From NCBI GenBank assembly GCA_947311285.1, contig CAMZKS010000039.1, positions 1-10,618 of the forward strand: 10,618 nucleotides of DNA. Reading direction: 5' to 3'. Positions 7,661 through 10,618 of this stretch are shown piece by piece. Position 1 is the stretch's first letter. Each line of letters starts with the position of its first letter. The notes under the pieces are model-generated. The model did no database searches and was not told the origin of the DNA. It saw only the letters and a program-made list of their open reading frames with translations. This stretch comes from an uncultured bacterium. GTDB lineage: Bacteria; Patescibacteriota; Gracilibacteria; UBA4473. The translations under genes were made by a program, and so were the position numbers.

Positions 7661-7697
7661 CTCGCTTGAAAATCATATATTTAACTTAGATTAAGAA

Positions 7698-8348
7698 ATG
7701 GCCATTAAAAACGTGACGGCAACTCGAATGACAATGCTTTCCTTGAAAGATCAAACAAAGGTAGCTAAACGCGGTCACAAGCTTTTAAAAGATAAGCAGG
7801 ATGGATTAATGCAAGAGTTTTTAACCATTGTTCATAAAGCTAAAAAATTACGAACAGAAGTTGAGGCAGCCATTAAAGCCGCTAATGAAAGCTTTTTGTT
7901 GGCACAGGCTGCTATGCCGAAAGAAATGCTCGAAAACGTCCTATCAACCCCGACACAAAAATTAAGCCTTCAGGTGAAGACTAAAAATGTAATGTCGGTT
8001 CGGATTCCTGTTTTTAAATTAAAAACAGAAGGAAACGCCCTTCATTACGGTTTAACGCAAACTCGTGGTGAACTGGATTTAGCTATTTCAGAATTTTCTA
8101 AAGTTTTTATTCTTTTATTAGAACTGGCGGAAATTGAAAAATCAGCCGAGAACTTAGCACTTGAAATTGAAAAAACACGTCGTCGGGTAAACGCCCTTGA
8201 ATATCGTTTGATTCCCGATCTACAAGACACGCTTAAGTTTATCCAAATGAAATTAGGTGAGGCTGAGCGATCGGCGATTGTTCAAGTAATGGCGATTAAG
8301 AATATGATTGAAGAACAAGAAGCACGAGCAGAAAGGGCACGCGCTTAA
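7698..8348 (+). CDS. atpD: V/A-type ATP synthase (ATPase) subunit D, central stalk
   Basis: The 216-residue helical protein has the signature of the V/A-type rotary ATPase D subunit, the coiled-coil shaft that turns inside the A3B3 head and couples ATP chemistry to ion movement across the membrane. The N-terminal region (VTATRMTMLSLKDQTKVAKR, 6-25) and HKLLKDKQDGL (27-37) match the family's first long helix. The middle has the V-S-V-R-I-P segment seen as VxGVxxP in relatives. The C-terminal TRRRVNALEYRLIPDL (154-169) is the strongest signature. The length is usual. Promoter at 7633-7660; no Shine-Dalgarno. The gene is unusually placed: subunit B begins 2.1 kb downstream, after two unrelated genes. 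The symbol follows V-type naming (also ntpD or vatD) and is not the F-type beta subunit. Confidence 0.95.
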   Translation: MAIKNVTATRMTMLSLKDQTKVAKRGHKLLKDKQDGLMQEFLTIVHKAKKLRTEVEAAIKAANESFLLAQAAMPKEMLENVLSTPTQKLSLQVKTKNVMSVRIPVFKLKTEGNALHYGLTQTRGELDLAISEFSKVFILLLELAEIEKSAENLALEIEKTRRRVNALEYRLIPDLQDTLKFIQMKLGEAERSAIVQVMAIKNMIEEQEARAERARA

Positions 8349-8370
8349 TAAAAACTATAACTCCTTTTAA

Positions 8371-9567
8371 ATGTTAAAAATTAATATCTTATTGTCCTCT
8401 GTCATCTTGAGTACTATTTTTACTCAAACACTTCAAGCCGCTGCTCCAGCGGTATCGGCTTATCCTTATAGTGCTCGCTTAAATGCCGGACCAACCGCCA
8501 CAACGCAGGTAGTTGAAGCATCCCTACCTGCCGAAAGTCTTCGCTTTATTCGCGAAGATTTTGGTAACATTCAAATGGTAAACGACCGTAATGAAGATGT
8601 CATTTTTGATTTATACGACAAACCAGCTGGACCGGTTAAAAAAGTCAGTAAAATTGAGCTATCTGACGCAGCGTTAGAGGCTGTGCCTGAAAATCTATTT
8701 GATGACAATCGTCTTACCTCTTTTGCTTTCAAAAATAGAATTGAAGCCAACTCACCGGCAACTATTCTAATTGATTTTGGTGAATTAACCGCTTTGCACA
8801 GAGTTGAAATTTGGCCAACTTATGGATCCGATATTAAGGGGATGGAACTTCGAGCGGGCTTTGCTCGCGATTCTCTTCGCACGCTTAAAAAAAAGACAGC
8901 CTTTTTACCCGTAATCGATAGTGATTATGCTCCCATACGTTGGCTAGAGATCTCTCTTTGGGGGAAAAATGTAGACCTTGAAGATATCAATTTTTTTGCC
9001 AAAGGTGAAGTTAAGCTTTACTTCACGGCCGAAGAGAATCAACGCTACAAAGTTTTATACGGAGATAAAAATCTTAATAACAAACGATTCAAAACTCGAG
9101 TTTCTAAGCCTCAACAAAGTGATTTTCAATATAATTTTGGTGCCCAAGAATTTAATTCATTTGCCGCAGAGGATTTTGACGGTGATACTATACTTAATAT
9201 AGATGACAATTGCCCTTTGGTAAGTAATAAGTCGCAAGCAGATCAAGACGAGGATCGTATCGGAGACCCTTGTGATAACGCGGTTGAAGTTAAAAATTTT
9301 TCACAGCTTGATGTTGACTTAGATGGTGTAGCGGACTTGATTGATAATTGTAAGTTAATCCCTAATCCGGATCAAAAAAATCGTGATAAGGATGATTTTG
9401 GTGATGCGTGTGATAATGCTTACGCCTCAGAGTCAGTGTTTAAAAAATGGACAGGAAAATCCGGTAATCAAGAAGGTCTCTCAATTCCCTATGGCTTGAT
9501 TGGTGGCTTGTTAGCCATTATTGCCGTATTATTCCTTGGTGTGAAACTTGGAAAAAAGAACTGTTAG
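8371..9567 (+). CDS. Secreted, membrane-anchored thrombospondin type 3 repeat protein
   Basis: This 398-residue protein has a signal peptide at 1-23 (hydrophobic core ILLSSVILSTIF, likely cleavage after LQA). Residues about 105-215 form a beta-rich segment (ATILIDFGELTALHRVEIWP, then IRWLEISLWG) that resembles a discoidin or galactose-binding-like sandwich. Two thrombospondin type 3 units follow: 267-304, with DFDGDTILNIDDNCP and DRIGDPCDN, and 313-349, with DVDLDGVADLIDNC and DDFGDACDN. Their Asp-rich loops bind calcium in known members. Cys281/301 and Cys327/347 are placed for the usual disulfides. A membrane helix at about 374-392 is followed by KLGKKNC, so most of the protein faces outside. 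The gene starts 22 bases after subunit D with no terminator between, so it is probably cotranscribed. Its partner or ligand is unknown; adhesion or envelope organisation is an inference. Confidence 0.85.
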   Translation: MLKINILLSSVILSTIFTQTLQAAAPAVSAYPYSARLNAGPTATTQVVEASLPAESLRFIREDFGNIQMVNDRNEDVIFDLYDKPAGPVKKVSKIELSDAALEAVPENLFDDNRLTSFAFKNRIEANSPATILIDFGELTALHRVEIWPTYGSDIKGMELRAGFARDSLRTLKKKTAFLPVIDSDYAPIRWLEISLWGKNVDLEDINFFAKGEVKLYFTAEENQRYKVLYGDKNLNNKRFKTRVSKPQQSDFQYNFGAQEFNSFAAEDFDGDTILNIDDNCPLVSNKSQADQDEDRIGDPCDNAVEVKNFSQLDVDLDGVADLIDNCKLIPNPDQKNRDKDDFGDACDNAYASESVFKKWTGKSGNQEGLSIPYGLIGGLLAIIAVLFLGVKLGKKNC

Positions 9568-9577
9568 TAGTTTTTTT

Positions 9578-9596
9578 GCTCTATATGAGCTATAAT
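9578..9596 (+). promoter_or_regulatory. clpP -10 box with adjoining inverted repeat
   Basis: TATAAT at 9591-9596 lies 23 bases before the ATG of clpP. Just upstream, GCTC (9578-9581) and GAGC (9587-9590) form a small inverted repeat around TATAT, filling the promoter spacer. No good -35 box is visible; a run of seven T residues occupies 9571-9577. Expected leader is about 17 bases. The inverted repeat may be an operator, but it is short. Confidence 0.5.
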
Positions 9597-9619
9597 AAAA
9601 AGAATTTAAATAAATTAAA

Positions 9620-10228
9620 ATGACTCAAAGCCTAACAAATCATTTGGTGCCAATGGTGGTTGAAAAAACTGACGGCGGCGAACGTTCTTATGATATCTAT
9701 TCTCGACTGCTTAAAGATCGAGTAATTTTTGTTGGAACAGGTATTGATGCACATATGGCAAACTTGGTTATTGCTCAATTGTTATTCTTAGAATCTGAAG
9801 ACTCAAAGAAAGATATTACGATTTATGTTAATTCTCCTGGCGGATCTGTTTCTGCTGGTTTAGCGATTATTGATACCATGAATTACCTTAAGCCAGACGT
9901 CTCTACAGTTTGTGTGGGCATGGCTGCCAGTATGGGGGCAATGATCTTAATGTCCGGCGCTAAAGGGAAACGTTTTGCTCTCCCTCATTCAGAAGTAATG
10001 ATTCATCAACCGCTTGGCGGCACACAAGGGCAGGCCTCTGATATAGAGATCCATGCAAAACATATTTTGGATACAAAAGAAACTTTGTATCAAATGATTC
10101 ATGACTGTACAGGGCAAGATAAAGCTCAAATTATTAAAGACTGTGATCGAGATAATTTTATTCCCGCTTCTCATGCGGTTGAATATGGTCAACACGGACT
10201 GATTGATAAAGTAATTAAGAAGAAGTAG
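9620..10228 (+). CDS. clpP: ATP-dependent Clp protease proteolytic subunit ClpP
   Basis: ClpP is a serine protease that forms a double-ring barrel and degrades proteins unfolded by ClpX, ClpA or ClpC in the cytoplasm. This 202-residue copy has all the expected parts: an N-terminal LVPMVVEKTDGGERSYDIYS, YVNSPGGSVSAGLAI (69-83), Ser104 in GMAASMGA, His129 in MIHQPLGG, and Asp178 in CDRDNF. The Ser-His and His-Asp distances (25 and 49) match E. coli ClpP. One oddity is EYGQHGLID near the C-terminus, where relatives usually have EYGLID, a three-residue insertion. No unfoldase gene is adjacent. It has its own -10 box at 9591-9596 and no Shine-Dalgarno. Ends with TAG. Confidence 0.97.
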   Translation: MTQSLTNHLVPMVVEKTDGGERSYDIYSRLLKDRVIFVGTGIDAHMANLVIAQLLFLESEDSKKDITIYVNSPGGSVSAGLAIIDTMNYLKPDVSTVCVGMAASMGAMILMSGAKGKRFALPHSEVMIHQPLGGTQGQASDIEIHAKHILDTKETLYQMIHDCTGQDKAQIIKDCDRDNFIPASHAVEYGQHGLIDKVIKKK

Positions 10229-10244
10229 GTCACTCTTGAATATT

Positions 10245-10262
10245 ATTCTTCATAGAAAGAAT
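10245..10262 (+). other. Small hairpin just after clpP
   Basis: ATTCTT (10245-10250) pairs with AAGAAT (10257-10262) around a six-base loop, followed by CC and four T residues. It is an AT-rich weak structure between the clpP stop and the stronger terminator, and may help 3' end formation or RNA stability. Confidence 0.3.
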
Positions 10263-10269
10263 CCTTTTA

Positions 10270-10321
10270 CTAGTTACGTTTAGATCCTCGCTACTGAGGA
10301 TGATATGACTAGGGCTTTTTT
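10270..10321 (+). terminator. Terminator after clpP with nested stems
   Basis: An inner stem pairs ATCCTC (10284-10289) with GAGGAT (10296-10301) around a six-base loop. An outer stem pairs CTAGT (10270-10274) with ACTAG (10308-10312). GGC and a run of six T residues (10316-10321) follow. It ends the clpP transcript before the subunit B promoter. Confidence 0.6.
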
Positions 10322-10357
10322 ATTTTAGGCTTTCTAAAAAAAACTAACTTTAAACCT

Positions 10358-10385
10358 TTGACATACCCTAAAAGCCTTTTACAAT
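10358..10385 (+). promoter_or_regulatory. Promoter of V/A-ATPase subunit B
   Basis: TTGACA (10358-10363) and TACAAT (10380-10385) are separated by 16 bases. Expected start is near 10392, giving a leader of about 54 bases to the ATG at 10446. With the preceding terminator, this shows that subunit B is transcribed separately from subunit D. Confidence 0.7.
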
Positions 10386-10445
10386 CCTCGCGATAACTTT
10401 GGGAAATCCTCAAGTTTAACCCTCTTTAACTCACCGCTCTTAATC

Positions 10446-10618
10446 ATGCAAAAAACATACGAAAACATTCAATCAATCGCCGGACCAATTATGGTTGTAG
10501 ATGGTGTAGAAGGCGTTAAATACGAAGAACTAGTTGAGGTCACTCAGGCGGATGGTACAAAACGAATGGGGAAAGTACTCGAAGTTCACTCTGATCGAGC
10601 GATGGTTCAAATGTTTGA
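10446..10618 (+). CDS. atpB: V/A-type ATP synthase subunit B (partial, 5' end)
   Basis: The first 57 codons are present before the window ends. They read MQKTYENIQSIAGPIMVVDG at the start and later YEELVEVTQADGTKRMGKVL, then HSDRAMVQMF. This matches the N-terminal beta-barrel of the V/A-type B subunit, where relatives have I.GPLL.VEGVEGV.Y.ELVE, a DG..R.GQVLE turn and a VQVF end. B alternates with catalytic subunit A in the hexameric head. The symbol follows V-type naming (also ntpB or vatB), not F-type. The start has no Shine-Dalgarno and a pyrimidine-rich leader. No upstream A gene is present, since clpP occupies that place; A may lie further on or elsewhere in the genome. Confidence 0.9.
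   Translation, partial: MQKTYENIQSIAGPIMVVDGVEGVKYEELVEVTQADGTKRMGKVLEVHSDRAMVQMF

Noticed and set aside
8978..9202. Plus-strand alternative frame within the TSP3 protein gene
   Set aside because: It overlaps the clearly supported discoidin-like and TSP3 coding region in another frame and has no family features.
1..10618. CRISPR array, tRNA or rRNA gene, transposase or att sites
   Set aside because: No regularly spaced direct repeats, cloverleaf sequence, rRNA motif, transposase or integrase ORF was seen. The two palindromes at 215-285 are only a pair and flank no gene.

Overview
The window is AT-rich and densely coding, with every gene on the + strand. It looks like a small-genome bacterium. 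Three observations point to an uncultured candidate-phylum lineage (Patescibacteria/CPR, perhaps Peregrinibacteria-like): a V/A-type rather than F-type rotary ATPase, an orphan cytoplasmic protein of 1686 residues, and a complete lack of Shine-Dalgarno sequences in front of the starts. The assignment is an inference. Promoters look like ordinary sigma-70 boxes (TTGACA/TATAAT), which argues against Bacteroidetes. No in-frame TGA occurs in any gene, which argues against the UGA=Gly lineages (Absconditabacteria, Gracilibacteria).

Layout. Positions 1-164 hold the 3' end of an unrecognised gene, closed by a clear intrinsic terminator. A 180-base control region with two copies of a GGTCGACC-centred palindrome leads into the giant gene (394-5454). 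After it comes a 250-base spacer with the best-spaced promoter in this part of the window and a 28-codon leaderless ORF. A two-gene unit follows: a NifS/IscS-like cysteine desulfurase (5705-6853) with several altered active-site motifs, then a GMP-synthase-like class I glutamine amidotransferase (6855-7511), one base apart.

A 186-base spacer with two promoter-like elements around a small hairpin leads to V/A-ATPase subunit D (7698-8348). This is followed at 22 bases by a secreted, C-terminally anchored thrombospondin type 3 repeat protein (8371-9567). ClpP (9620-10228) has its own -10 box and a terminator behind it. The start of V/A-ATPase subunit B (10446 to the window end) follows, with its own promoter.

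How the genes fit together. Subunits D (central stalk) and B (catalytic-head partner) belong to one complex, yet two unrelated genes and at least two transcription boundaries separate them, and D comes first. In common V/A-ATPase operons the order is A-B-D. The desulfurase/amidotransferase pair looks like a functional couple supplying sulfur and ammonia chemistry, but its substrate is unknown. The giant protein has no recognisable domain and appears to be separately controlled; it is the least explained object here. No tRNA, rRNA, CRISPR array, transposase or integrase was seen.
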